64,000 bases of DNA, taken from contig JAZGUH010000759.1 in NCBI GenBank assembly GCA_037893225.1, forward strand, positions 62,001-126,000. The letters run 5' to 3'. This document shows positions 35,925 to 47,692 of the stretch, piece after piece. A program made the position numbers and the translations under genes. Position 1 is the first letter of the stretch, and every line of letters begins with the position of its first letter. Below the pieces are notes generated by a model. The model did no database searches. It was given only the letters and a program-made list of their open reading frames with translations, and was not told where the DNA came from. Origin of the DNA: Hippasteria phrygiana. Lineage: Eukaryota; Echinodermata; Asteroidea; Valvatida; Goniasteridae.

Positions 35925-38900
35925 GTTGGTTCATGGTTGGATCATGGTTGGATCATGGTTGGTTCATGGTTGGTTCATGGTTGGTTCATGGTTGGTTCAT
36001 GGTTGGTTCATGGTTGGTTCATGGTTGGTTCATGGTTGGTTCATGGTTGGTTCATGGTTGGATCATGGTTGGTTCATGGTTGGTTCATGGTTGGTTCATG
36101 GTTGGTTCATGGTTGGATCATGGTTGGATCATGGTTGGTTCATGGTTGGTTCATGGTTGGTTCATGGTTGGATCATGGTTGGATCATGGTTGGTTCATGG
36201 TTGGTTCATGGTTGGTTCATGGTTGGTTCATGGTTGGTTCATGGTTGGTTCATGGTTGGTTCATGGTTGGTTCATGGTTGGTTCATGGTTGGTTCATGGT
36301 TGGTTCATGGTTGGTTCATGGTTGGTTCATGGTTGGTTCATGGTTGGTTCATGGTTGGTTCATGGTTGGTTCATGGTTGGTTCATGGTTGGTTCATGGTT
36401 GGTTCATGGTTGGTTCATGGTTGGTTCATGGTTGGTTCATGGTTGGTTCATGGTTGGTTCATGGTTGGTTCATGGTTGGTTCATGGTTGGTTCATGGTTG
36501 GTTCATGGTTGGTTCATGGTTGGATCATGGTTGGATCATGGTTGGATCATGGTTGGATCATGGTTGGATCATGGTTGGATCATGGTTGGATCATGGTTGG
36601 ATCATGGTTGGATCATGGTTGGATCATGGTTGGATCATGGTTGGATCATGGTTGGATCATGGTTGGTTCATGGTTGGTTCATGGTTGGTTCATGGTTGGT
36701 TCATGGTTGGTTCATGGTTGGTTCATGGTTGGTTCATGGTTGGTTCATGGTTGGTTCATGGTTGGTTCATGGTTGGTTCATGGTTGGTTCATGGTTGGTT
36801 CATGGTTGGTTCATGGTTGGTTCATGGTTGGTTCATGGTTGGTTCATGGTTGGTTCATGGTTGGTTCATGGTTGGTTCATGGTTGGTTCATGGTTGGTTC
36901 ATGGTTGGTTCATGGTTGGTTCATGGTTGGTTCATGGTTGGTTCATGGTTGGTTCATGGTTGGTTCATGGTTGGTTCATGGTTGGTTCATGGTTGGTTCA
37001 TGGTTGGTTCATGGTTGGTTCATGGTTGGTTCATGGTTGGTTCATGGTTGGTTCATGGTCGGTTCATGGTCGGTTCATGGTCGGTTCATGGTTGGTTCAT
37101 GGTTGGTTCATGGTTGGTTCATGGTTGGTTCATGGTTGGTTCATGGTTGGTTCATGGTCGGTTCATGGTCGGTTCATGGTCGGTTCATGGTCGGTTCATG
37201 GTCGGTTCATGGTCGGTTCATGGTCGGTTCATGGTCGGTTCATGGTCGGTTCATGGTCGGTTCATGGTCGGTTCATGGTCGGTTCATGGTCGGTTCATGG
37301 TCGGTTCATGGTCGGTTCATGGTCGGTTCATGGTCGGATCATGGTCGGATCATGGTCGGATCATGGTCGGATCATGGTCGGATCATGGTCGGATCATGGT
37401 CGGATCATGGTCGGATCATGGTCGGATCATGGTCGGATCATGGTCGGATCATGGTCGGATCATGGTCGGTTCATGGTCGGTTCATGGTCGGTTCATGGTC
37501 GGTTCATGGTCGGTTCATGGTCGGTTCATGGTCGGTTCATGGTCGGTTCATGGTCGGTTCATGGTCGGTTCATGGTCGGTTCATGGTCGGTTCATGGTCG
37601 GTTCATGGTCGGTTCATGGTCGGTTCATGGTCGGTTCATGGTCGGTTCATGGTCGGTTCATGGTCGGTTCATGGTCGGTTCATGGTCGGTTCATGGTCGG
37701 TTCATGGTCGGTTCATGGTCGGTTCATGGTCGGTTCATGGTCGGTTCATGGTCGGTTCATGGTCGGTTCATGGTCGGTTCATGGTCGGTTCATGGTCGGT
37801 TCATGGTCGGTTCATGGTCGGTTCATGGTCGGTTCATGGTCGGTTCATGGTCGGTTCATGGTCGGTTCATGGTCGGTTCATGGTCGGTTCATGGTCGGTT
37901 CATGGTCGGTTCATGGTCGGTTCATGGTCGGTTCATGGTCGGTTCATGGTCGGTTCATGGTCGGTTCATGGTCGGTTCATGGTCGGTTCATGGTCGGTTC
38001 ATGGTCGGTTCATGGTCGGTTCATGGTCGGTTCATGGTCGGTTCATGGTCGGTTCATGGTCGGTTCATGGTCGGTTCATGGTCGGTTCATGGTCGGTTCA
38101 TGGTCGGTTCATGGTCGGTTCATGGTCGGTTCATGGTCGGTTCATGGTCGGTTCATGGTCGGTTCATGGTCGGTTCATGGTCGGTTCATGGTCGGTTCAT
38201 GGTCGGTTCATGGTCGGTTCATGGTCGGTTCATGGTCGGTTCATGGTCGGTTCATGGTCGGTTCATGGTCGGTTCATGGTCGGTTCATGGTCGGTTCATG
38301 GTCGGTTCATGGTCGGTTCATGGTCGGTTCATGGTCGGTTCATGGTCGGTTCATGGTCGGTTCATGGTCGGTTCATGGTCGGTTCATGGTCGGTTCATGG
38401 TCGGTTCATGGTCGGTTCATGGTCGGTTCATGGTCGGTTCATGGTCGGTTCATGGTCGGTTCATGGTCGGTTCATGGTCGGTTCATGGTCGGTTCATGGT
38501 CGGTTCATGGTCGGTTCATGGTCGGTTCATGGTCGGTTCATGGTCGGTTCATGGTCGGTTCATGGTCGGTTCATGGTCGGTTCATGGTCGGTTCATGGTC
38601 GGTTCATGGTCGGTTCATGGTCGGTTCATGGTCGGTTCATGGTCGGTTCATGGTCGGTTCATGGTCGGTTCATGGTCGGTTCATGGTCGGTTCATGGTCG
38701 GTTCATGGTCGGTTCATGGTCGGTTCATGGTCGGTTCATGGTCGGTTCATGGTCGGTTCATGGTCGGTTCATGGTCGGTTCATGGTCGGTTCATGGTCGG
38801 TTCATGGTCGGTTCATGGTCGGTTCATGGTCGGTTCATGGTCGGTTCATGGTCGGTTCATGGTCGGTTCATGGTCGGTTCATGGTCGGTTCATGGTCGGT

Positions 38901-41312
38901 TCATGGTCGGTTCATGGTCGGTTCATGGTCGGTTCATGGTCGGTTCATGGTCGGTTCATGGTCGGTTCATGGTCGGTTCATGGTCGGTTCATGGTCGGTT
39001 CATGGTCGGTTCATGGTCGGTTCATGGTCGGTTCATGGTCGGTTCATGGTCGGTTCATGGTCGGTTCATGGTCGGTTCATGGTCGGTTCATGGTCGGTTC
39101 ATGGTCGGTTCATGGTCGGTTCATGGTCGGTTCATGGTCGGTTCATGGTCGGTTCATGGTCGGTTCATGGTCGGTTCATGGTCGGTTCATGGTCGGTTCA
39201 TGGTCGGTTCATGGTCGGTTCATGGTCGGTTCATGGTCGGTTCATGGTCGGTTCATGGTCGGTTCATGGTCGGTTCATGGTCGGTTCATGGTCGGTTCAT
39301 GGTCGGTTCATGGTCGGTTCATGGTCGGTTCATGGTCGGTTCATGGTCGGTTCATGGTCGGTTCATGGTCGGTTCATGGTCGGTTCATGGTCGGTTCATG
39401 GTCGGTTCATGGTCGGTTCATGGTCGGTTCATGGTCGGTTCATGGTCGGTTCATGGTCGGTTCATGGTCGGTTCATGGTCGGTTCATGGTCGGTTCATGG
39501 TCGGTTCATGGTCGGTTCATGGTCGGTTCATGGTCGGTTCATGGTCGGTTCATGGTCGGTTCATGGTCGGTTCATGGTCGGTTCATGGTCGGTTCATGGT
39601 CGGTTCATGGTCGGTTCATGGTCGGTTCATGGTCGGTTCATGGTCGGTTCATGGTCGGTTCATGGTCGGTTCATGGTCGGTTCATGGTCGGTTCATGGTC
39701 GGTTCATGGTCGGTTCATGGTCGGTTCATGGTCGGTTCATGGTCGGTTCATGGTCGGTTCATGGTCGGTTCATGGTCGGTTCATGGTCGGTTCATGGTCG
39801 GTTCATGGTCGGTTCATGGTCGGTTCATGGTCGGTTCATGGTCGGTTCATGGTCGGTTCATGGTCGGTTCATGGTCGGTTCATGGTCGGTTCATGGTCGG
39901 TTCATGGTCGGTTCATGGTCGGTTCATGGTCGGTTCATGGTCGGTTCATGGTCGGTTCATGGTCGGTTCATGGTCGGTTCATGGTCGGTTCATGGTCGGT
40001 TCATGGTCGGTTCATGGTCGGTTCATGGTCGGTTCATGGTCGGTTCATGGTCGGTTCATGGTCGGTTCATGGTCGGTTCATGGTCGGTTCTTGGTCGGTT
40101 CATGGTCGGTTCATGGTCGGTTCATGGTCGGTTCATGGTCGGTTCATGGTCGGTTCTTGGTCGGTTCATGGTCGGTTCATGGTCGGTTCATGGTCGGTTC
40201 ATGGTCGGTTCATGGTCGGTTCATGGTCGGTTCATGGTCGGTTCATGGTCGGTTCATGGTCGGTTCATGGTCGGTTCATGGTCGGTTCATGGTCGGTACA
40301 TGGTCGGTTCATGGTCGGTTCATGGTCGGATCATGGTCGGTTCATGGTCGGTTCATGGTCGGTTCATGGTCGGTTCATGGTTGGTTCATGGTTGGTTCAT
40401 GGTTGGTTCATGGTTGGTTCATGGTTGGTTCATGGTTGGTTCATGGTTGGTTCATGGTTGGTTCATGGTTGGTTCATGGTTGGTTCATGGTTGGTTCATG
40501 GTTGGTTCATGGTTGGTTCATGGTTGGTTCATGGTTGGTTCATGGTTGGTTCATGGTTGGTTCATGGTTGGTTCATGGTTGGTTCATGGTTGGTTCATGG
40601 TTGGTTCATGGTTGGTTCATGGTTGGTTCATGGTTGGTTCATGGTTGGTTCATGGTTGGTTCATGGTTGGTTCATGGTTGGTTCATGGTTGGTTCATGGT
40701 TGGTTCATGGTTGGTTCATGGTTGGTTCATGGTTGGTTCATGGTTGGTTCATGGTTGGTTCATGGTTGGTTCATGGTTGGTTCATGGTTGGTTCATGGTT
40801 GGTTCATGGTTGGTTCATGGTTGGTACATGGTTGGTTCATGGTTGGTTCATGGTTGGTTCATGGTTGGTTCATGGTTGGTTCATGGTTGGTTCATGGTTG
40901 GTTCTTGGTTGGTTCATGGTTGGATCATGGTTGGATCATGGTTGGATCATGGTTGGTTCATGGTTGGTTCATGGTTGGTTCATGGTTGGTTCATGGTTGG
41001 TTCATGGTTGGTTCATGGTTGGTTCATGGTTGGTTCATGGTTGGTTCATGGTTGGTTCATGGTTGGTTCATGGTTGGTTCATGGTTGGTTCATGGTTGGT
41101 TCATGGTTGGTTCATGGTTGGTTCATGGTTGGTTCTTGGTTGGTTCTTGGTTGGTTCTTGGTTGGTGCATGGTTGGTTCATGGTTGGTTCATGGTTGGTT
41201 CATGGTTGGTTCATGGTTGGTTCATGGTTGGTTCATGGTTGGTTCATGGTTGGTTCATGGTTGGTTCATGGTTGGTTCATGGTTGGTTCATGGTTGGTTC
41301 ATGGTTGGTTCA
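35925..41312 (+). repeat. 11-bp satellite array 16
   Basis: 5,388 bp (489 units plus 9). Basic and ATC units (ATC run about 36522-36660) to about 37058; two or three GTCGG units; an island of basic units about 37087-37157; GTCGG to about 40378, including ATC units 37336-37465, TTCTTGG near 40089 and 40155 and TACATGG near 40294; then basic units with TACATGG near 40824, TTCTTGG without the usual ATCTTGG partner near 40903, and three TTCTTGG plus TGCATGG near 41132-41167. Confidence 0.97.
37470..40088 (+). repeat. Homogeneous TTCATGGTCGG block (about 238 units)
   Basis: Longest unbroken run of the GTCGG variant in the window, bounded on the left by ATCATGGTCGG units and on the right by a TTCTTGG unit. 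Confidence 0.95.
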
Positions 41313-41515
41313 TATTTTAGCCACATATCTTGCCTTTCTACATCAGAAAATATAGGATTGCTGACGATGTATAACTGGACTTATGGACAGTTCCGTCAAC
41401 CCCGTCACTAAGGATTTTATTCTATTCACACGCACAGGACGGGAAAACAACAAGAACTGAATCCGGTGCTAGAGTTTACGGGACCACTACTCCAAAACCA
41501 CAAGGAGGAAAGTTT
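41313..41515 (+). repeat. Type B spacer, copy 4
   Basis: 203-bp copy, opens the first of two tandem B-mid modules. Confidence 0.97.
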
Positions 41516-44500
41516 GGTCGGTTCATGGTCGGTTCATGGTCGGTTCATGGTCGGTTCATGGTCGGTTCATGGTCGGTTCATGGTCGGTTCATGGTCGGTT
41601 CATGGTCGGTTCATGGTCGGTTCATGGTCGGTTCATGGTCGGTTCATGGTCGGTTCATGGTCGGTTCATGGTCGGTTCATGGTCGGTTCATGGTCGGTTC
41701 ATGGTCGGTTCATGGTCGGTTCATGGTCGGTTCATGGTCGGTTCATGGTCGGTTCATGGTCGGTTCTTGGTCGGTTCATGGTCGGTTCATGGTCGGTTCA
41801 TGGTCGGTTCATGGTCGGTTCATGGTCGGTTCATGGTCGGTTCATGGTCGGTTCATGGTCGGTTCATGGTCGGTTCATGGTCGGTTCATGGTCGGTTCAT
41901 GGTCGGTTCATGGTCGGTTCATGGTCGGTTCATGGTCGGTTCATGGTCGGTTCATGGTCGGTTCATGGTCGGTTCATGGTCGGTACATGGTCGGTTCATG
42001 GTCGGTTCATGGTCGGATCATGGTCGGTTCATGGTCGGTTCATGGTCGGTTCATGGTCGGATCATGGTCGGATCATGGTCGGATAATGGTCGGTTCATGG
42101 TCGGTTCATGGTCGGTTCATGGTTGGTTCATGGTTGGTTCATGGTTGGTTCATGGTTGGTTCATGGTTGGTTCATGGTTGGTTCATGGTTGGTTCATGGT
42201 TGGTTCATGGTTGGTTCATGGTTGGTTCATGGTTGGTTCATGGTTGGTTCATGGTTGGTTCATGGTTGGTTCATGGTTGGTTCATTGTTGGTTCATGGTT
42301 GGTTCATGGTTGGTTCATGGTTGGTTCATGGTTGGTTCATGGTTGGTTCATGGTTGGTTCATGGTTGGTTCATGGTTGGTTCATGGTTGGTTCATGGTTG
42401 GTTCATGGTTGGTTCATGGTTGGTTCATGGTTGGTTCATGGTTGGTTCATGGTTGGTTCATGGTTGGTTCATGGTTGGTTCATGGTTGGTTCATGGTTGG
42501 TTCATGGTTGGTTCATGGTTGGTTCATGGTTGGTTCATGGTTGGTTCATGGTTGGTTCATGGTTGGTTCATGGTTGGTTCATGGTTGGTTCATGGTTGGT
42601 TCATGGTTGGTTCATGGTTGGTTCATGGTTGGTTCATGGTTGGTTCATGGTTGGTTCATGGTTGGTTCATGGTTGGTTCATGGTTGGTTCATGGTTGGTT
42701 CATGGTTGGTTCATGGTTGGTTCATGGTTGGTTCATGGTTGGTTCATGGTTGGTTCATGGTTGGTTCATGGTTGGTTCATGGTTGGTTCACGGTTGGTTC
42801 ACGGTTGGTTCATGGTTGGTTCATGGTTGGTTCATGGTTGGTTCATGGTTGGTACATGGTTGGTTCATGGTTGGTTCATGGTTGGTTCATGGTTGGTTCA
42901 TGGTTGGTTCATGGTTGGTTCATGGTTGGTTCTTGGTTGGATCTTGGTTGGTTCATGGTTGGATCATGGTTGGATCATGGTTGGATCATGGTTGGTTCAT
43001 GGTTGGTTCATGGTTGGTTCATGGTTGGTTCATGGTTGGTTCATGGTTGGTTCATGGTCGGTTCATGGTCGGTTCATGGTCGGTTCATGGTCGGTTCATG
43101 GTCGGTACATGGTCGGTTCATGGTCGGTTCATGGTCGGATCATGGTCGGTTCATGGTCGGTTCATGGTCGGTTCATGGTCGGTTCATGGTCGGTTCATGG
43201 TCGGTTCATGGTCGGTTCATGGTCGGTTCATGGTCGGTTCATGGTCGGTTCATGGTCGGTTCATGGTCGGTTCATGGTCGGTTCATGGTCGGTTCATGGT
43301 CGGTTCATGGTCGGTTCATGGTCGGTTCATGGTCGGTTCATGGTCGGTTCATGGTCGGTTCATGGTCGGTTCATGGTCGGTTCATGGTCGGTTCTTGGTC
43401 GGTTCATGGTCGGTTCATGGTCGGTTCATGGTCGGTTCATGGTCGGTTCATGGTCGGTTCATGGTCGGTTCATGGTCGGTTCATGGTCGGTTCATGGTCG
43501 GTTCATGGTCGGTTCATGGTCGGTTCATGGTCGGTACATGGTCGGTTCATGGTCGGTTCATGGTCGGATCATGGTCGGTTCATGGTCGGTTCATGGTCGG
43601 TTCATGGTCGGATCATGGTCGGATCATGGTCGGATAATGGTCGGTTCATGGTCGGTTCATGGTCGGTTCATGGTCGGTTCATGGTCGGTTCATGGTCGGT
43701 TCATGGTTGGTTCATGGTCGGTTCATGGTCGGTTCATGGTCGGTTCATGGTTGGTTCATGGTTGGTTCATGGTTGGTTCATGGTTGGTTCATGGTTGGTT
43801 CATGGTTGGTTCATGGTTGGTTCATGGTTGGTTCATGGTTGGTTCATGGTTGGTTCATGGTTGGTTCATGGTTGGTTCATGGTTGGTTCATGGTTGGTTC
43901 ATGGTTGGTTCATGGTTGGTTCATGGTTGGTTCATGGTTGGTTCATGGTTGGTTCATGGTTGGTTCATGGTTGGTTCATGGTTGGTTCATGGTTGGTTCA
44001 TGGTTGGTTCATGGTTGGTTCATGGTTGGTTCATGGTTGGTTCATGGTTGGTTCATGGTTGGTTCATGGTTGGTTCATGGTTGGTTCATGGTTGGTTCAT
44101 GGTTGGTTCATGGTTGGTTCATGGTTGGTTCATGGTTGGTTCATGGTTGGTTCATGGTTGGTTCATGGTTGGTTCATGGTTGGTTCATGGTTGGTTCATG
44201 GTTGGTTCATGGTTGGTTCATGGTTGGTTCATGGTTGGTTCATGGTTGGTTCATGGTTGGTTCATGGTTGGTTCATGGTTGGTTCATGGTTGGTACATGG
44301 TTGGTTCATGGTTGGTTCATGGTTGGTTCATGGTTGGTTCATGGTTGGTTCATGGTTGGTTCATGGTTGGTTCTTGGTTGGATCTTGGTTGGTTCATGGT
44401 TGGATCATGGTTGGATCATGGTTGGATCATGGTTGGTTCATGGTTGGTTCATGGTTGGTTCATGGTTGGTTCATGGTTGGTTCATGGTTGGTTCATGGTT

Positions 44501-44792
44501 GGTTCATGGTTGGTTCATGGTTGGTTCATGGTTGGTTCATGGTTGGTTCATGGTTGGTTCATGGTTGGTTCATGGTTGGTTCATGGTTGGTTCATGGTTG
44601 GTTCATGGTTGGTTCTTGGTTGGTTCTTGGTTGGTTCTTGGTTGGTGCATGGTTGGTTCATGGTTGGTTCATGGTTGGTTCATGGTTGGTTCATGGTTGG
44701 TTCATGGTTGGTTCATGGTTGGTTCATGGTTGGTTCATGGTTGGTTCATGGTTGGTTCATGGTTGGTTCATGGTTGGTTCATGGTTGGTTCA
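41516..44792 (+). repeat. 11-bp satellite array 17 (rearranged B-mid module)
   Basis: 3,277 bp (297 units plus 10). GTCGG to about 42120 with ATAATGG near 42083; basic units with TTCATTG near 42284, two CACGG units near 42789, TACATGG near 42852 and TTCTTGG-ATCTTGG near 42930; then an abrupt return to GTCGG at about 43058 with no spacer between, two TACATGG (about 43105 and 43533), ATAATGG near 43633, lone basic unit near 43708; then basic units with TACATGG near 44293, TTCTTGG-ATCTTGG near 44371 and three TTCTTGG plus TGCATGG near 44612-44647. The second half repeats the first, without a spacer. Confidence 0.96.
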
Positions 44793-44995
44793 TATTTTAG
44801 CCACATATCTTGCCTTTCTACATCAGAAAATATAGGATTGCTGACGATGTATAACTGGACTTATGGACAGTTCCGTCAACCCCGTCACTAAGGATTTTAT
44901 TCTATTCACACGCACAGGACGGGAAAACAACAAGAACTGAATCCGGTGCTAGAGTTTACGGGACCACTACTCCAAAACCACAAGGAGGAAAGTTT
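44793..44995 (+). repeat. Type B spacer, copy 5
   Basis: 203-bp copy, exactly 3,480 bp after the copy at 41313. Confidence 0.97.
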
Positions 44996-46831
44996 GGTCG
45001 GTTCATGGTCGGTTCATGGTCGGTTCATGGTCGGTTCATGGTTGGTTCATGGTCGGTTCATGGTCGGTTCATGGTCGGTTCATGGTCGGTTCATGGTCGG
45101 TTCATGGTCGGTTCATGGTCGGTTCATGGTCGGTTCATGGTCGGTTCATGGTCGGTTCATGGTCGGTTCATGGTCGGTTCATGGTCGGTTCATGGTCGGT
45201 TCATGGTCGGTTCATGGTCGGTTCATGGTCGGTTCATGGTCGGTTCATGGTCGGTTCTTGGTCGGTTCATGGTCGGTTCATGGTCGGTTCATGGTCGGTT
45301 CATGGTCGGTTCATGGTCGGTTCATGGTCGGTTCATGGTCGGTTCATGGTCGGTTCATGGTCGGTTCATGGTCGGTTCATGGTCGGTTCATGGTCGGTTC
45401 ATGGTCGGTTCATGGTCGGTTCATGGTCGGTTCATGGTCGGTTCATGGTCGGTTCATGGTCGGTACATGGTCGGTTCATGGTCGGTTCATGGTCGGATCA
45501 TGGTCGGTTCATGGTCGGTTCATGGTCGGTTCATGGTCGGATCATGGTCGGATCATGGTCGGATAATGGTCGGTTCATGGTCGGTTCATGGTCGGTTCAT
45601 GGTTGGTTCATGGTTGGTTCATGGTTGGTTCATGGTTGGTTCATGGTTGGTTCATGGTTGGTTCATGGTTGGTTCATGGTTGGTTCATGGTTGGTTCATG
45701 GTTGGTTCATGGTTGGTTCATGGTTGGTTCATGGTTGGTTCATGGTTGGTTCATGGTTGGTTCATTGTTGGTTCATGGTTGGTTCATGGTTGGTTCATGG
45801 TTGGTTCATGGTTGGTTCATGGTTGGTTCATGGTTGGTTCATGGTTGGTTCATGGTTGGTTCATGGTTGGTTCATGGTTGGTTCATGGTTGGTTCATGGT
45901 TGGTTCATGGTTGGTTCATGGTTGGTTCATGGTTGGTTCATGGTTGGTTCATGGTTGGTTCATGGTTGGTTCATGGTTGGTTCATGGTTGGTTCATGGTT
46001 GGTTCATGGTTGGTTCATGGTTGGTTCATGGTTGGTTCATGGTTGGTTCATGGTTGGTTCATGGTTGGTTCATGGTTGGTTCATGGTTGGTTCATGGTTG
46101 GTTCATGGTTGGTTCATGGTTGGTTCATGGTTGGTTCATGGTTGGTTCATGGTTGGTTCATGGTTGGTTCATGGTTGGTTCATGGTTGGTTCATGGTTGG
46201 TTCATGGTTGGTTCATGGTTGGTTCATGGTTGGTTCATGGTTGGTTCATGGTTGGTTCATGGTTGGTTCATGGTTGGTTCACGGTTGGTTCACGGTTGGT
46301 TCATGGTTGGTTCATGGTTGGTTCATGGTTGGTACATGGTTGGTTCATGGTTGGTTCATGGTTGGTTCATGGTTGGTTCATGGTTGGTTCATGGTTGGTT
46401 CATGGTTGGTTCTTGGTTGGATCTTGGTTGGTTCATGGTTGGATCATGGTTGGATCATGGTTGGATCATGGTTGGTTCATGGTTGGTTCATGGTTGGTTC
46501 ATGGTTGGTTCATGGTTGGTTCATGGTTGGTTCATGGTTGGTTCATGGTTGGTTCATGGTTGGTTCATGGTTGGTTCATGGTTGGTTCATGGTTGGTTCA
46601 TGGTTGGTTCATGGTTGGTTCATGGTTGGTTCATGGTTGGTTCATGGTTGGTTCTTGGTTGGTTCTTGGTTGGTTCTTGGTTGGTGCATGGTTGGTTCAT
46701 GGTTGGTTCATGGTTGGTTCATGGTTGGTTCATGGTTGGTTCATGGTTGGTTCATGGTTGGTTCATGGTTGGTTCATGGTTGGTTCATGGTTGGTTCATG
46801 GTTGGTTCATGGTTGGTTCATGGTTGGTTCA
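44996..46831 (+). repeat. 11-bp satellite array 18 (mid type B module)
   Basis: 1,836 bp (166 units plus 10). GTCGG with a lone basic unit near 45041, TTCTTGG near 45257, TACATGG near 45462 and ATAATGG near 45563; basic units with TTCATTG near 45764, two CACGG near 46280, TACATGG near 46332, TTCTTGG-ATCTTGG near 46410. Several landmarks match the first half of array 17 at exactly 3,480 bp, showing a recent duplication. Confidence 0.97.
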
Positions 46832-47034
46832 TATTTTAGCCACATATCTTGCCTTTCTACATCAGAAAATATAGGATTGCTGACGATGTATAACTGGACT
46901 TATGGACAGTTCCGTCAACCCCGTCACTAAGGATTTTATTCTATTCACACGCACAGGACGGGAAAACAACAAGAACTGAATCCGGTGCTAGAGTTTACGG
47001 GACCACTACTCCAAAACCACAAGGAGGAAAGTTT
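46832..47034 (+). repeat. Type B spacer, copy 6
   Basis: Last type B spacer in the window; opens the third B-short module. Confidence 0.97.
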
Positions 47035-47418
47035 GGTCGGTTCATGGTCGGTTCATGGTCGGTTCATGGTCGGTTCATGGTCGGTTCATGGTCGGTTCAT
47101 GGTCGGTTCATGGTCGGTTCATGGTCGGTTCATGGTCGGTTCATGGTCGGTTCATGGTCGGTTCATGGTCGGTTCATGGTCGGTTCATGGTCGGTTCATG
47201 GTCGGTTCATGGTCGGTACATGGTCGGTTCATGGTCGGTTCATGGTTGGATCATGGTTGGTTCATGGTTGGTTCATGGTTGGTTCATGGTTGGATCATGG
47301 TTGGATCATGGTTGGTTCATGGTTGGATCATGGTTGGATCATGGTTGGATCATGGTTGGATCATGGTTGGTTCATGGTTGGTTCATGGTTGGTTCATGGT
47401 TGGTTCATGGTTGGTTCA
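47035..47418 (+). repeat. 11-bp satellite array 19 (short type B module)
   Basis: 384 bp (34 units plus 10). Same unit order as array 15, including TACATGG near 47216 and the mixed T/A tail. Confidence 0.97.
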
Positions 47419-47692
47419 TATTTTAGCCATATATCTTGCCTTTATACATCAGAAAATATAGGGTGGCTAACGATGTATAACTGGACTTATGGACAGTTCC
47501 GTTAACCCCATCACTAAGGATTATATTATATTCACACGCACAGGACGGGAAAACAACAAGAATTGAATCCGGTCCTGGAGTTTACGGGACCACTACTCCA
47601 AAACCACAAGGAGGAAAGTTTTCAAAATGTGCTTATATTTTAGCCACATATCTTGCCTTTATACATCAGAAAATATAGGGTGGCTGACGATG
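47419..47692 (+). repeat. Type A spacer, copy 11
   Basis: Full 274-bp copy; head of the following array begins T-A-A-T like those after 27759 and 35651. Confidence 0.97.

Larger units (their letters stand above)
27183..47418 (+). repeat. Nested super-repeat of type A and type B modules
   Basis: Modules follow the order B-short, A-long, B-mid. First round: 27183-27758 (576 bp), 27759-32991 (5,233 bp), 32992-35063 (2,072 bp). Second round: 35064-35650 (587 bp), 35651-41312 (5,662 bp), 41313-44792 (3,480 bp) and 44793-46831 (2,039 bp), the B-mid module being doubled. A third B-short follows at 46832-47418 (587 bp). All length differences between equivalent modules (11, 429, 33 bp) are multiples of 11, except for internal rearrangement in 41313-44792. 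Confidence 0.92.
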
